From: Aspidapion aeneum
Taxonomy: Eukaryota > Arthropoda > Insecta > Coleoptera > Brentidae
Assembly (NCBI GenBank): GCA_963576565.1
Contig: OY755045.1
Coordinates: 8,489,477-8,553,476, forward strand
Length of the DNA stretch: 64,000 nt
Direction: 5' to 3'
Positions 53,171-64,000 of this stretch are shown one piece after another (position 1 is the stretch's first letter; each line of letters opens with the position of its first letter). The translations under genes and the position numbers were made by a program. Under the pieces are notes generated by a model that did no database searches, had not been told where the DNA came from, and saw nothing but the letters and a program-made list of their open reading frames with translations.

Positions 53171-53973
53171 TTTGTTAAAAATAACAAATATAATAAATAA
53201 AACATTTTAACAAATTTATCTGGCACTAAATTTTTCACCCTCAATTGATTATAAAAACCCCATAAAAATCAAACCAGTTTTACGAGTAGAGTTGTTTGAC
53301 TTCGCACCCCCATCATCACCAGTAAAACACCTCGTAAAAATTATAATCAAATACGTAATCAAATTTAGTAGACCATAAAACTATATTTGGGGTGTGTGAA
53401 AATGTAACAAGGGGTAAAAAACGTTGCATTATAAACTCAAGGACAGAATTGTTGAGATAAGTAAAAGTGATCTAATACTAAATGAACAGATGGGCGTATT
53501 ACCCCCTTCCCCACTTAAAGGAAAATTTTTTGTATGCGCCACTGTCATTTTAATAAATTTATTCATGGGCGTACACAGCATCAAACTAAGGGGGGGAGGG
53601 GTCAAATGGAAAAAATTTAAAATAAAATAGGTATTTATTAAAATAATTAAAAAAACAAAGAAGAAAAAAACGAACATACATACACATCATTTTTCTAAAT
53701 CTTAACTTATTACCTTTGATTATATAACTCGAATACCCAGACCCAGTCTTGTAAACATTGCTATTACAGTAAAATCACAAAGTAAGTGTGAAGTGGTGTG
53801 GGTCGAGGGAGGACAAACATAAGTGAACACGACGAAGGTTGGGCAGAGAATGGTCTTTATTTCAAAATGGTATACAGTGAAACCTCCTATAAGCAGACAC
53901 TTACGGTTTCGTCGATTTTGTCCGCTTATTGGAGGTGTCCGCTTATGAGAGAGAACTACAAAATTTTAATATA

Positions 53974-54696
53974 CAGGGTGTTTCAAAATTCAATAACATA
54001 ATTTTAATCTTAATTTCTTTGAGTGATTTCAAGACAAAAAGTTCATATAAACATAGGTCCACAAACGCCTAGTTTTGAAGATACAGAATGTTAAAAAAAA
54101 TTTTTTTATAGCTCTTACAGTTTTTAAGATATTTGGCTCAAATTTGGTACGTATATTTACTAATAGGTACTACAATATTAGGCATGCCAAATCAGTTTAA
54201 TTTAATTTGTTGATTTTGATATACTCGCGATGCCATACTGGCACATTTTTTATTTTATAATAGCAGCCTTTGGTGAAACAGCGAGTTTCTCTAAAATAGT
54301 TAAAGATACAAGAAAATTGCAGGAAACAAAAAATTTTGCAAGGACTTTATTTCTGGTCTTAAACTACGTAGTTCGGCCTACCAGTGACTTACAAGGAAAA
54401 AAAATCCGGGGAAAAAGGCGACATGACCCCTGAAAAGTATCACTCTGTGGATTTTTACTATTATTTGGCATGTCTGATAGTGTAGAGCCTATGGCTTAAT
54501 ACACGTGCCAAATTTAAACTAAATATCTCAAAAACTGCACGAGCTATAGACAAAAAACTATATAAAAAACTAAACTTAACACCGTGTTTCTTGATAATAT
54601 GGCTTTTGAGGACCTATGTTTATATGAAAATTTTGTCTTAAAATCACTTAAAGAATTGAACAATAAAATTATGTTACTAAATTTTGAAACACCCTG
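53974..54696. mobile_element. Mariner-like MITE with about 110-bp TIRs
   Basis: The inverted ends begin CAGGGTGTTTCAAAATTCAA and include AATCACTTAAAGAATT-like and CATATAAACATAGGTCC blocks. TA lies at 53972-53973 and 54697-54698. It is nested in the pogo-like element. Confidence 0.78.
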
Positions 54697-54699
54697 TAT

Positions 54700-54836
54700 A
54701 TTTATTAACAATTTCTGCTGCTTGAGTTTTTCCGATATTAAATTTTTCAGTGATCGTGCTGATAGATGTTCTTTTTCTGAAACGTTAACAACTTCAATTT
54801 TTTACGTAAACTAAGAAGTTTTTTACTAGGCGCCAT
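54700..54836 (-). pseudogene. pogo transposase N-terminal (CENP-B HTH) remnant
   Basis: ATG at 54836 opens MAPSKK, then in shifting frames LSLR, ENV-type, VSEKEHLSA and KFNIGKTQAAEIV-like residues, the usual start of pogo/Tigger transposases that binds the terminal repeats. The end is cut by the nested MITE. Confidence 0.55.
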
Positions 54837-55244
54837 TTTAAAGAGATCTATTACTACCCAACTGAACAATAAAAATAAAACACAGCAGTCCCGCTGAATA
54901 AAATATATTGTAAATACGACAAAAGTATTTAGTCTCTGCATTGAAACGGAAAGAGGTTATTCCCCGGCTGCAGAGTGCGTTGTTGCCAACATACTACATA
55001 ATATTTATGCCCATGTTATGCAGCGCTCCGTCCCGTTGTCTGATGTTCGCGTCCGGTTAAGGGAGGTTTCAGAATTTTTTAACCAAAAAAATTGCCCGCG
55101 TCCGGTTATTAGAGTGTCCGGTTATCGGACTGAATTTTACATGTAAAGAAATAGGCAAAAGTTTCGTTCCAACAAATTTGTCCGGCTAAAGGGAGTGTCC
55201 GCTTAATAGAGGTGTCTGCAAGGAGAGGTTTCACTGTACTTGGG

Positions 55245-55500
55245 GGCCTCTTGGTGGGGGTCAGCTATTTTTTGTGTTTTTTTATAAAATATGTAATAAA
55301 ATCTAAGGCTTGGGGGGAGGCGGTCCCTGAGGCCCCCCACTGGGTGCGCACATGATAATAATATGTAGAAATAAATAAGTTTATAGTTCTAACTTTATTG
55401 ATTGATTGTCTTATTTGGAAATTCATATATTATTTTTAACATTTGAGGGGGGGCAAATACTCCTAATTACCCCTCTCTGCGTACGTCCATAAATGTATTA
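55245..55500. repeat. hAT-like MITE fragments
   Basis: TTGGGGGCCTCTTGG, AAATCTAAGGCTTGGGGGG and CACTGGGTGCGCACATG (to 55353), then GAGGGGGGGCAAATAC with TGCGTACGTCCAT (55443-55490), are two pieces of the CAGTGGCGCACC MITE group. Confidence 0.5.
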
Positions 55501-55504
55501 TTAG

Positions 55505-55955
55505 ATAGTTTAAGTTGTGCTACGTATTTTTACGTAAGCATGAGATTTGACAGTTACGCAAGCGCACTTCGTCACACCGTCGTCAAGGTCACGTTAGGAG
55601 CTTACGTATTTACGTTAGCTTACGGCAGTCTGCGGACGAGTCTGCGGGCACCTTAACGTTACCAAAGAATAGAATTGGTTGATTGACCGACCGAAAAATG
55701 AGGCCTAGACGTTAATTTCCGCTTCTAGTACAAACGATTCTTTGCAAATATATTCCTACTGTAGTTGAAAAGACAAAAAACAAAATTGTAACATCAAAAA
55801 AACACAGTGCCGAATTCCATATTCTCTGCTATTAGTAGACTTGTTATGGTAACGTAAAAACATTCAACTCAAATTTAAAACAAAACGTAGAGCGCTTAAC
55901 GTGCAGTTTTACGTAAAAATACGTAGCACTTAAACTTAAACTTTCTATTAATATT
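55505..55955. mobile_element. Rep-G MITE, complete copy
   Basis: TIRs TAGTTTAAGTTGTGCTACG and, reversed, AGTTTAAGTTTAAGTGCTAC enclose GTATTTTTACGTAA blocks on both sides. The central part contains GAATAGAATTGGTTGATTGA and TTTGCAAATATATTCCTAC in the orientation opposite to 17118-17425. It is non-coding. Confidence 0.72.
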
Positions 55956-56247
55956 GTACTCAGACCACCTACGTAAAGTAGTAGGTATATCATATTATGT
56001 GGCAAAACAAAAGACGTTCTTAAAATTCTCAAAAGGCACTATTAAAATTACAAAAGCGATAAGGAGCCTAAAATATAAAATTTCACCGAGGAAGGTCTGG
56101 CCGATTAGTTTGTCAATGACTTCTTAATTTCTTTTTGCTAAATATGTACATATATTTACGAGTTCACATAACAGGTTAACACTTTATTTTAATTTATATG
56201 GCTTAATAAGTTATAAGCTATAAATAATTGTCATATACAACTGTTAG

Positions 56248-59200
56248 TATTATTTGGCTTAAAAATTCCGCTGACTGACGCTCACGTGTCTGATGGCGGG
56301 TTAAAACGCAATAAGCGTTGATCTGACCTCTTGTTTCTTTTTATTTGTAATTGATAGCAGTTTATTTTCGCCTACTCTTGTTTTGGTTTCTCTCGTATCT
56401 CGGTAGATGACGCTTCTTGCGAGATTTTTCTCACTATTTACATAGGATTAGAGACAAAACCGTATAATTAATTTCGCAAGAGTGTGAGGAGTCCCATAAG
56501 GACAAAACAGTTAACTGTCAACACTTATTAGGTGTCCATTAGATCTTGGACCCCCGTGAGGTTAAGCTTTCAAGCTACCCACAGAAAAATATGAGAGAAA
56601 CAAAAAATCCTCTTTACCCGATTAGCCACGAAACTTGTTTAATTTTTTATTCAACAACATAATGTCAAAATCGCGCCTATACCACCTTTTGCAAACTTGG
56701 AGGATTTTTTTTCGCTTTAATGACTAGATAAACTGAATATCTATGTTCTTTATCCGTTATTTATTATAATTTTAGTAAAAATGTTTTTTGATTTTTGTCT
56801 TCATATACTTTATTGCTACGGGAAAAAAGGAAGCCGGCAGCTTTTCACCGAATGTAGAAACGAAAATGACAGGATATGAGCTTTTCTTCGAAGCTTTTCA
56901 TTTCCGATAAAAATCTTATTTCGTCTACTCCATATTTTGCTGCAAGGGGTTGCACAGACTAAAGCGCTTAGATTTTGATTCAGAAGTCACCCTTCATATT
57001 TGGTTTTCCGAGCAATCAACTTGCTGTTAAGATTTCCGAAAAAGAAACTACCTCTATAAAGGTATTTCCATTCCTCCAACTACCTACCTCCCGAAAGCAC
57101 ATCAAGTGCCTATAAATCACCAAAGAAAGGCGCAATTACTTTGTGGCCAGTCAACAGAATATCGCGGTTCGGTCCGCTTGTCAATATGTTATGGGTCAGT
57201 TCGATTGATATAATATGATAATACAGTATTATTATTAAAAGCCATTTTTCCAGTCTTTCTTTAGATGACAAAATCAGAATTAAAGAACTGGGTAGGTCCT
57301 TACCGGATCTAAACTCAAAGTTCAAACTCAAGTTAGTGAAAAAAGAACACAAAACAAAAGTTTCACGCGTCATTTTTCTAGACATCTATAAGAAAAACAT
57401 AGCAGTTTATTTTTCGCCTGCTCTTGTTCTGGTTTCTCTCGTATCTCGGTAGATGGCGCTTCTTGCGAGAGTTTTCTCACTATTTACATAGGATTAGAGA
57501 CAAGACCATCTAATTAACTTCGCAAGAGTGTCACATTGACCAAGCAGTGTTCTGAGGAGTCCCATAAGGACGAAACACTTAACTGTCAACACTTTTTAGG
57601 TGTCCATTAGATCTTGGACCCCCGTGAGGATAAGCTTTCAAGCTACCCACGGAAAAATATGAGAGACACAAAAAATCCTTTTCACCCGATTAGCCACGAA
57701 ACTTGTTTAATTTTTTATTCAACAACATAATGTCAAAATCGCGCCTATACCACCTTTTGCAAACTTGGAGGATTTTTTTTCGCTTTAATGACTAGATAAA
57801 CTGAATATCTATGTTCTTTATCCGTTATTTATTATAATTTTAGTAAAAATGTTTTTTGATTTTTGTCTTCATATACTTTATTGCTACGGGAAAAAAGGAA
57901 GCCGGCAGCTTTTCACCGAATGTAGAAACGAAAATGACAGGATATGAGCTTTTCTTCGAAGCTTTTCATTTCCGATAAAAATCTTATTTCGTCTACTCCA
58001 TATTTTGCTGCAAGGGGTTGCACAGACTAAAGCGCTTAGATTTTGATTCAGAAGTCACCCTTCATATTTGGTTTTCCGAGCAATCAACTTGCTGTTAAGA
58101 TTTCCGAAAAAGAAACTACCTCTATAAAGGTATTTCCATTCCTCCAACTACCTACCTCCCGAAAGCACATCAAGTGCCTATAAATCACCAAAGAAAGGCG
58201 CAATTACTTTGTGGCCAGTCAACAGAATATCGCGGTTCGGTCCGCTTGTCAATATGTTATGGGTCAGTTCGATTGATATAATATGATAATACAGTATTAT
58301 TATTAAAAGCCATTTTTCCAGTCTTTCTTTAGATGACAAAATCAGAATTAAAGAACTGGGTAGGTCCTTACCGGATCTAAACTCAAAGTTCAAACTCAAG
58401 TTAGTGAAAAAAGAACACAAAACAAAAGTTTCACGCGTCATTTTTCTAGACATCTATAAGAAAAACATAGCAGTTTATTTTTCGCCTGCTCTTGTTCTGG
58501 TTTCTCTCGTATCTCGGTAGATGGCGCTTCTTGCGAGAGTTTTCTCACTATTTACATAGGATTAGAGACAAGACCATCTAATTAACTTCGCAAGAGTGTC
58601 ACATTGACCAAGCAGTGTTCTGAGGAGTCCCATAAGGACGAAACACTTAACTGTCAACACTTTTTAGGTGTCCATTAGATCTTGGACCCCCGTGAGGATA
58701 AGCTTTCAAGCTACCCACGGAAAAATATGAGAGACACAAAAAATCCTTTTCACCCGATTAGCCACGAAACTTGTTTAATTTTTTATTCAACAACATAATG
58801 TCAAAATCGCAACTACACCACCTTTTGCAAACTTGGAGGATTTTTTTTCGCTTTAATGACTAGATAAACTGAATATCTATGTTCTTTATCCGTTATTTAT
58901 TATAATTTTAGTAAAAATGTTTTTTGATTTTTGTCTTCATATATTTTATTGCTACGGGAAAAAAGGAAGCCGGCAGCTTTTCACTTTTCACCGAATGTAG
59001 AAACGAAAATGACAGGATATGAGCTTTTCTTCGAAGCTTTTCATTTCCGATAAAAATCTTATTTCGTCTACTCCATATTTTGCTTCAAGGGGTTGCACAG
59101 ACTAAAGCGCTTAGATTTTCATTCAGAAGTCACCCTTCATATTTGGTTTTCCGAGCAATCAACTTGCTGTTAAGATTTCCGAAAAAGAAACTACCTCTAT

Positions 59201-59853
59201 AAAGGTATTTCCATTCCTCCAACTACCTACCTCCCGAAAGCACATCAAGTGCCTATAAATCACCAAAGAAAGGCGTAATTATTTTGCGGCCAGTCAACAG
59301 AATATCGCGGTTCGGTCCGCTTGTCAATATGTAATGAGTCAGTTCGATTGATATAATATGATAATACAGTATTATTATTAAAAGCCATTATTCCAGTCTT
59401 TCTTTAGATGACAAAATCCGAATTAAAGAACTGGGTAGGCCCTTACCGGATCTAAACTCAAAGTTCAAACTCAAGTTAGTGAAAGAAGAACACAAAACAA
59501 AAGTTTCACGCATCATTTTTCTAGAGACATCTATAAGAAAAACATAGCAGTTTATTTTCGCCTGCTCTTGTTCTGGTTTCTCTCGTATCTCGGTAGATGG
59601 CGCTGCTTGCGAGATTTTTCTCACTATTTACATAGGATTAGAGACAAAACCGTCTAATTAACTTCGCAAGAGTATCACATTGACCAAGGAATGTTCTGAG
59701 GAGTCCCATAAGGACGAAACAGTTAACTGTCAACACTTATTAGGTGTCCATTAGATCTTGGACCCCCGTGAGGTTAAGCTTTCAAGCTACCCACATAAAA
59801 ATATGAGAGAAACAAAAACTCCTTTGAACCCGATTAGCCGCGAAACTTGTTTG
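56248..59853 (+). repeat. Rep-A tandem array, period 1068 bp
   Basis: Unit starts (AGCAGTTTATTTT) lie at 56356, 57401, 58469 and 59546, giving spacings of 1045, 1068 and 1077. The first spacing is short by a 23-bp deletion near 56490. The third is long by an 8-bp duplication near 58985 and small indels. Units 1 and 2 are almost identical after the opening segment. Each unit joins the roughly 300-bp dispersed Rep-A segment to about 770 bp of unique sequence. The array ends inside a partial fourth unit. A 91-residue minus-strand frame recurs in units but has no recognised homology. Confidence 0.85.
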
Positions 59854-60386
59854 AGTCCGGTGTATTGTGAACAAAAGAAGAAACTTCACATTTTCTGATA
59901 CAACATGTACACAAAATAGGGTCACTCCATCACGATGACGTAGTTTCTCCTTGTTTCTGGAGACGCGAGGCTTCCAGGATGCAGTGACCTTAACACATAA
60001 CACAAAACTATAACATCTCGTGGTACTGTAAATACTTGAATTGTCAAGTATTTATATCGTTTCTCAAAGATTTGTTCTTGATTGGCACAGCAATGAGACA
60101 GAAAAATGTATTTTCTTTTTGTACACCACGTATAGAAATGAGGGGAGACACGAAATTGTATTGCCGTATGTTCCTTTTCATTTAGGCAATGGCGTGCAGA
60201 CAAAGGGGACTTTGGGGTTCAAGCCCCAGCCGCTCTAGGATTTCTAAACCATTTTTACTAGACAGACGTGTCAATAAATTAAAGTTTTTGACAAAAAATT
60301 AATCAAAAATGAAACAAAGCTTTTAATAAAATTTAATAATATTTCTTTGAGTGAAGAAAAGCTAAGTAATTTTATTTTAATCTAAA
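59854..60386. other. No recognised feature
   Basis: Unassigned sequence. TTAGGCAATGGCGTGCAGAC near 60181 may be a degraded hAT MITE end. Confidence 0.35.
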
Positions 60387-60465
60387 GAAACGCTCGGACA
60401 CCTCGATTTTGTTTGCGAAGGGGGACACTTTTGTAGCAGGAACCCCCTTCGAGGAGTATACTGTA

Positions 60466-61986
60466 CAGCGTGTCCCATTTTCGATGGGATTAAATGGGAA
60501 ACTCGGTTATTATTAAAGATATTGATTTTCTGATAGCACCTTAACGTGCTCCTTTTTTTGAGCCCTTAAAAATGGCGTAATCAGATTTTTGCTATACCCC
60601 GTAGTTTCGCTAATACAGGGAGTTTTTGAAAAAATTGTATTTTTAATAATCCCTTGTATCTCGCTTATTTTGCGAGATATTTTTATTCTGTAAAAACCTT
60701 TTCATGGCAACTTTTTTAAAAGAAAATAATGACGTTGTCAACTTTTTAAAATATTGTTTAGTTTTTGAGATATGGTATTTATCATTAAAAAATTAAAAAC
60801 GGACCTGGATTTTTTTATTACTATTTTGATTGGTTTCATGCTAGTATTATCATAAAATAATAAAAATTTAAAACATTTTTGTTTTAAGGTAAAAAAAAAT
60901 ATTTAATATTTTTAAAAAAATAGTCCGAACCTGGATATTTACATAAATATAAATTAAAAATTGCTAGATAAACAATTTTTAGTTTAACTGTTTTGATACT
61001 TTTCATATTAAAATAGTTTTACGTTAATTTACAGATTTATTTGAAACAAAGCCTACGAAAAATACAAAAAGAAAACAAATTATAAAAAATAACAAATTTT
61101 TCTGATTACCATTATGTGTAAGACATTGTTGGCATTTTTTAGTAATTTTTCGTAACGCATTTTGCATAAAAATATTTCTGCCATTTAAATATTGGTTTGT
61201 TGCTTGAATGAAGCAGTCAAACATATCACATTTTTCAAAATCTGGATATGGTCGATTTCTAGCCAGTTTAAAATAATTGTAAGCCATTCACAAAAATGAC
61301 AAGTAAAATAACAATGTCCATTCCACGCTTTTGTTTTGTAAATTTCACGACCTGCTGTGCTACCATCAAATAATTAGTATGATATTATTTTTGTAACTTG
61401 TTAACGTTTTTTACTTTATTTATTAATCTTTTAATTATCATTTTAAAACAGATAAATTAAAAATCGTTCAACTAGTGTGTCTTGCAATTTTAATTTATAA
61501 TTACGTTGGAAATTTCCAGGTTCGGACTATAATTTTTTTTTCAAATATTAATAGTTTTTCTTAACCTTAAATCAAAAAAATATTCAAGTTTTATCATTTT
61601 AAGGTAATAATAGCATGGAACTAATCAAAGTAGTAATAAAAAAATACAGGTCCGTATTTAATTTTTTTATGATAAATACCATATCTCAAAAACTAAACAA
61701 TATTTTAAAAAAACTGACAACGTCATTATTTTGCTCTAAAAAAGTTGCCATAGAAAGGTTTTTACAGAATAAAAATATTTTGCAAAATAAGCGAGATACA
61801 AGGAATTAATTAAAATGCAATTTTTTTAAAATCCCTGTATTAGCGAAACCACGGGGTATAGCAAAAATCTGATTATACCATTTTTACGGGCTCCAAAAAA
61901 GAGCACGGTAAGGTGCAATCAGAAAATCGATATCTTTAATAATAACCGAGTTTCCCATTTAATCCCATCGAAAATGGGACACGCTG
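60466..61986. mobile_element. TA-target element with about 480-bp inverted arms
   Basis: CAGCGTGTCCCATTTTCGAT and its inverse lie at the ends, with TA on both sides (60464-60465 and 61987-61988). The arms (60466-60945 and 61510-61986) match with scattered changes through AAACTCGGTTATTATTAAAG, TAGCGAAAC and CTCGCTTATTTTGC. The middle 560 bp carries a minus-strand 87-residue frame (61024-61287) with MAYNYFKLARNRPYPDF and FDCFIQATNQYLNGRNIF, which I do not recognise as a transposase. Confidence 0.75.
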
Positions 61987-62204
61987 TACCCCTATATTTT
62001 GAATCGGGAAAGTGGGTCTAGTGATACTTTGTTTTGAAGTCCTTTTGAATGTCCCTACAACCGTGTAAAAATTTAAAAAAACTGTCCATTAGTTTTGGAG
62101 ATAATTGCCTTCAAACTTTCAAATTTAACATGGACTGATAAAATAAAAATTTGATTAAAATTTTATTCTTTTTCGGATTTAATTTTTATTTTATCATTCC
62201 ATGT

Positions 62205-63083
62205 TAAATTTGAATTGCATATGAATAGAGATAAAACTCAATCATTAATTATATCAACAATTGGTAGTTTGGCGAGCGATGATCCAGTAAACATGCTTGG
62301 CATATTACTGGATGGTCGCTTGGATTGGAGGGACCATATTGCAAAACTATGCTCCCAATTGTCTAGTTATGTTTACTTTTTTCGCCAGCTAAAAAAAACT
62401 CTTGCCGCGGATATCTTAAAAATGTGCTATTTTGCGATTTTCCATAGCCGCTTAATATATGGCGTAACTCGGTGGGGTAACTCAGTGAATGCTATCACAG
62501 TTTTTAGGGTACAAAAAAAAGTTATAAGAATTTTAGCCAATGCAGGATACCGAGACACATGCCGTCCTCTTTTTTTGAGTCTTGGAATCATGCCGTTACC
62601 CACAATTTTTATCTATTTCAGTGTTTAAGAACTACACGTAAAACGCAATTTTCTTACAAAAAATTCTAATCTTTATTCATATGCCACAAGAAATTCAAAT
62701 AATTTAATGATAGAGAAACACAGATTGATGAAAACTAGTAAAAATAGCTTAAATCTTAATTTATATAACCATATTCCTACAGAAATAAAATCACTGAATG
62801 ACAGGAAATTCAGGTTTGCGGTAAAAAAGTATCTTTTAGATAATCCTTTCTATACTACAAATGAATATTTGCAGAAGCCATTTGTATTATAAATTTTTTA
62901 TAATGTATTTTGTTTATTTACACTTATATGTTGTTTGTTAAGGTTTTTCCAATTTTACAATTGTAGTTTTTTTTATGATTTTGTAAAATTGTTTTTTTTT
63001 AGTGATGACCTGCTACTACTGTTTGTATTCACGTAGTTAAATAAATACCTCTATTCTATTCTATTCTATTCTATTCTATTCTA
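62205..63083 (+). pseudogene. Jockey/L2-group LINE C-terminus with TTCTA tail
   Basis: It encodes NRDKTQSLII, VNMLGILLDGRLDWRDHIAK, LCSQLSSYVYFFRQLKKTL, ILKMCYFAIFHSRLIYGVTR, WGNSVNAITVFRVQKKVIRI, LANAGYRDTCRPLF and, after a frameshift near 62620, YNHIPTEIKSLNDRKFRFAV with KKYLLDNPFYTTNEYL. This is the region after the RT catalytic box in Jockey-superfamily LINEs. It is followed by a 3' UTR and TTCTA repeats. It is 5'-truncated. Confidence 0.82.
63049..63083 (+). repeat. (TTCTA)n LINE tail
   Basis: About seven CTATT units follow the LINE 3' UTR directly, serving as the tail typical of LINEs that end in short repeats instead of poly-A. Confidence 0.85.
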
Positions 63084-63540
63084 AATTTGAAAATTTGAAA
63101 GCAAATATCTCAAAAACTAATTGATGGATTTTCGAAATTTTTACACGGTTGTAAAGATATTCAAGAGAGCTTTAAAACAAGGTATCACTAGACCTAATTT
63201 CTCTATTCAAAATATAAGGGTAAAGTATACCTCTCAAAGGGTGTTCGCGCTACAAAAATTTTAAGATAGCCAATAAGTGTCCCTCTCGTAAACAAAATCG
63301 ACGTGTCCGAGCGTTTCTCCAAATTCGCACTTTAAATACCAAAAAGGCCTCTGTTTCGATGTTCGTGAAACACCGTGTATAATAATTGAGGCGTGTTTTA
63401 CAAAAACAACATATGTCCAAAACAAAAAAAATTCAGAAAATAAAAAAAAACGGTTTATTTTAAAACGAATGATTTTCTTAAATAGTTTTTTATTACTCAC
63501 AGTAACTATTGACTTTAGAATTCTGTTCGCTACATAAGAA

Positions 63541-64000
63541 AATACTCTGCCAATATATGGGCCCCTAAGCTCACACTAGGTACTATAGTTATAGTGTACG
63601 TGTGAGCTAATATAACTAAAAACTGAAATATATTTTATTCAACTCCAGACTAAATTACCTTTTGTTTGATACCACACAAGCCATGTTTTGACTTAAACTC
63701 AAATTTTTGAAATCTACCCCACCCTTACAAAAAAAACAAAAACTAAAATATATTTTGTTAAACTCCGGACACAGTTACCTTTCGTTTGATATCACACACG
63801 CCATATTTTCACTTAAACTCTAATTTTTAAAATATACCCCCACCCTTGTTTTTAATTAAAATAAAATGTATTTTGTTTAACTGCAGACTCAATTACCTTT
63901 CGTTTAATATCACACACGCCATATTTTCACATAAACTCTAATTTTTTAAATCTACCCCCACCCTTTTATTTGGTTTGTGTTCGGTGGATTTTGTTCATTT
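63541..64000 (-). mobile_element. Helentron/HINE-like element, copy 3, cut by window end
   Basis: It starts with the reversed end ATACTCTGCCAATATATGGG, the AGCTCACAC hairpin and then three 120-bp units with the CTACCCCCACCC block. The microsatellite and 5' hairpin lie beyond 64000. Confidence 0.75.

Larger units (their letters stand above)
53875..55236 (-). mobile_element. pogo-like (Tc1/mariner) element with nested MITE
   Basis: The ends CAGTGAAACCTCCTATAAGC and, reversed, CAGTGAAACCTCTCCTTGCA are followed by GACACCT-type blocks, flanked by TA (53873-53874 and 55237-55238). Remains of a CENP-B-type DNA-binding domain lie at 54700-54836 on the minus strand. It contains the MITE at 53974-54696. 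No DDE domain remains. Confidence 0.78.
60387..63317. mobile_element. Outer foldback element with two insertions
   Basis: The ends GAAACGCTCGGACAC and, reversed, the same sequence continue as GATTTTGTTTGCGA and GGGGACACTT blocks, then AGTGATACTTTGTTTTGA and ACAACCGTGTAAAAATTT. The left arm is 60387-60465 plus 61987-62115, and the right arm is about 63085-63317. A hairpin with ATTTAACATGGA/TCCATGTTAAAT lies at 62120-62215. It holds the long-TIR element (60466-61986) and a LINE tail. Confidence 0.65.

Noticed and set aside
57110..59624. Conserved 91-residue minus-strand frame in the 1068-bp array
   Set aside because: Conservation is explained by near-identity of the tandem units. It has no recognised domain, and the third unit differs at its end.

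Overview
This window is eukaryotic, almost certainly insect, nuclear DNA. It is A/T-rich, has spliced exons with GTAAGT-type donors and polypyrimidine-AG acceptors, and is dominated by transposable elements typical of arthropods: RTE, CR1/L2-like and Jockey-like LINEs, Penelope-like elements, Tc1/mariner, pogo, hAT, P-like and PIF/Harbinger DNA transposons, Helentron-like elements with internal TCTG microsatellites, solo LTRs and many foldback MITEs. The density of nested, decayed elements suggests a large insect genome (beetle or hemipteran would fit), but the species cannot be named from sequence alone. I see no tRNA, rRNA or CRISPR array.

Host genes. The one complete gene I can assemble is on the + strand, exons 6785-6853, 11040-11192, 12046-12201 and 13275-13427. 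It encodes a 176-residue secreted protein with four mature cysteines. All introns are phase 0, with a TATA box upstream and polyadenylation signals downstream. Two further 144-bp phase-0 coding exons on the - strand (665-808 and 28236-28379) are about 71% identical to each other in protein and look like the second exon of paralogues, so the window probably crosses a small, transposon-riddled family cluster. The best family guess is DUF1091/MD-2-like secreted proteins (inference). Two other host-like exons lie at 21435-21511 (- strand, THAP-like start) and 22652-22813 (- strand, unidentified).

Layout. 1-2600: edge of a dispersed repeat, an orphan exon, repeat composites and a palindrome. 2700-5000: RTE and Penelope fragments. 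5430-6480: foldback composite. 6700-13600: the four-exon gene; intron 1 holds a Helentron-like element and an RTE copy interrupted by elements nested three deep, and introns 2 and 3 hold a mariner MITE, a tandem repeat and a LINE tail. 14085-15680: CR1/L2-like LINE. 16600-18400: MITEs and a CT-rich repeat. 18408-20845: a terminal-inverted-repeat element whose interior is a 169-bp satellite array, itself hit by a Jockey-like LINE. 21400-22820: host-like exons with a 732-bp hAT between them. 23270-26701: hairpin-rich elements and a 1.7-kb palindrome. 26836-28227: P-like element beside the second orphan exon. 29000-37080: MITEs and two RTE copies. 37836-39340: a repeat carrying a Harbinger element. 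39700-45300: solo LTR, hairpins and Penelope pieces. 45890-47860: Helentron-like copy with an 885-bp TCTG array. 48000-51600: nested TIR element, 1.26-kb solo LTR and the satellite-free sibling MITE. 52100-55240: foldback composite and pogo with nested mariner MITE. 56248-59853: tandem array with 1068-bp period. 60387-63317: foldback element containing a long-TIR element and a LINE. 63541-64000: third Helentron-like copy, cut by the window end.

Coding potential outside the host exons is transposon-derived and broken. Labels Rep-A to Rep-H are my own names for families recognised only by recurrence inside this window.
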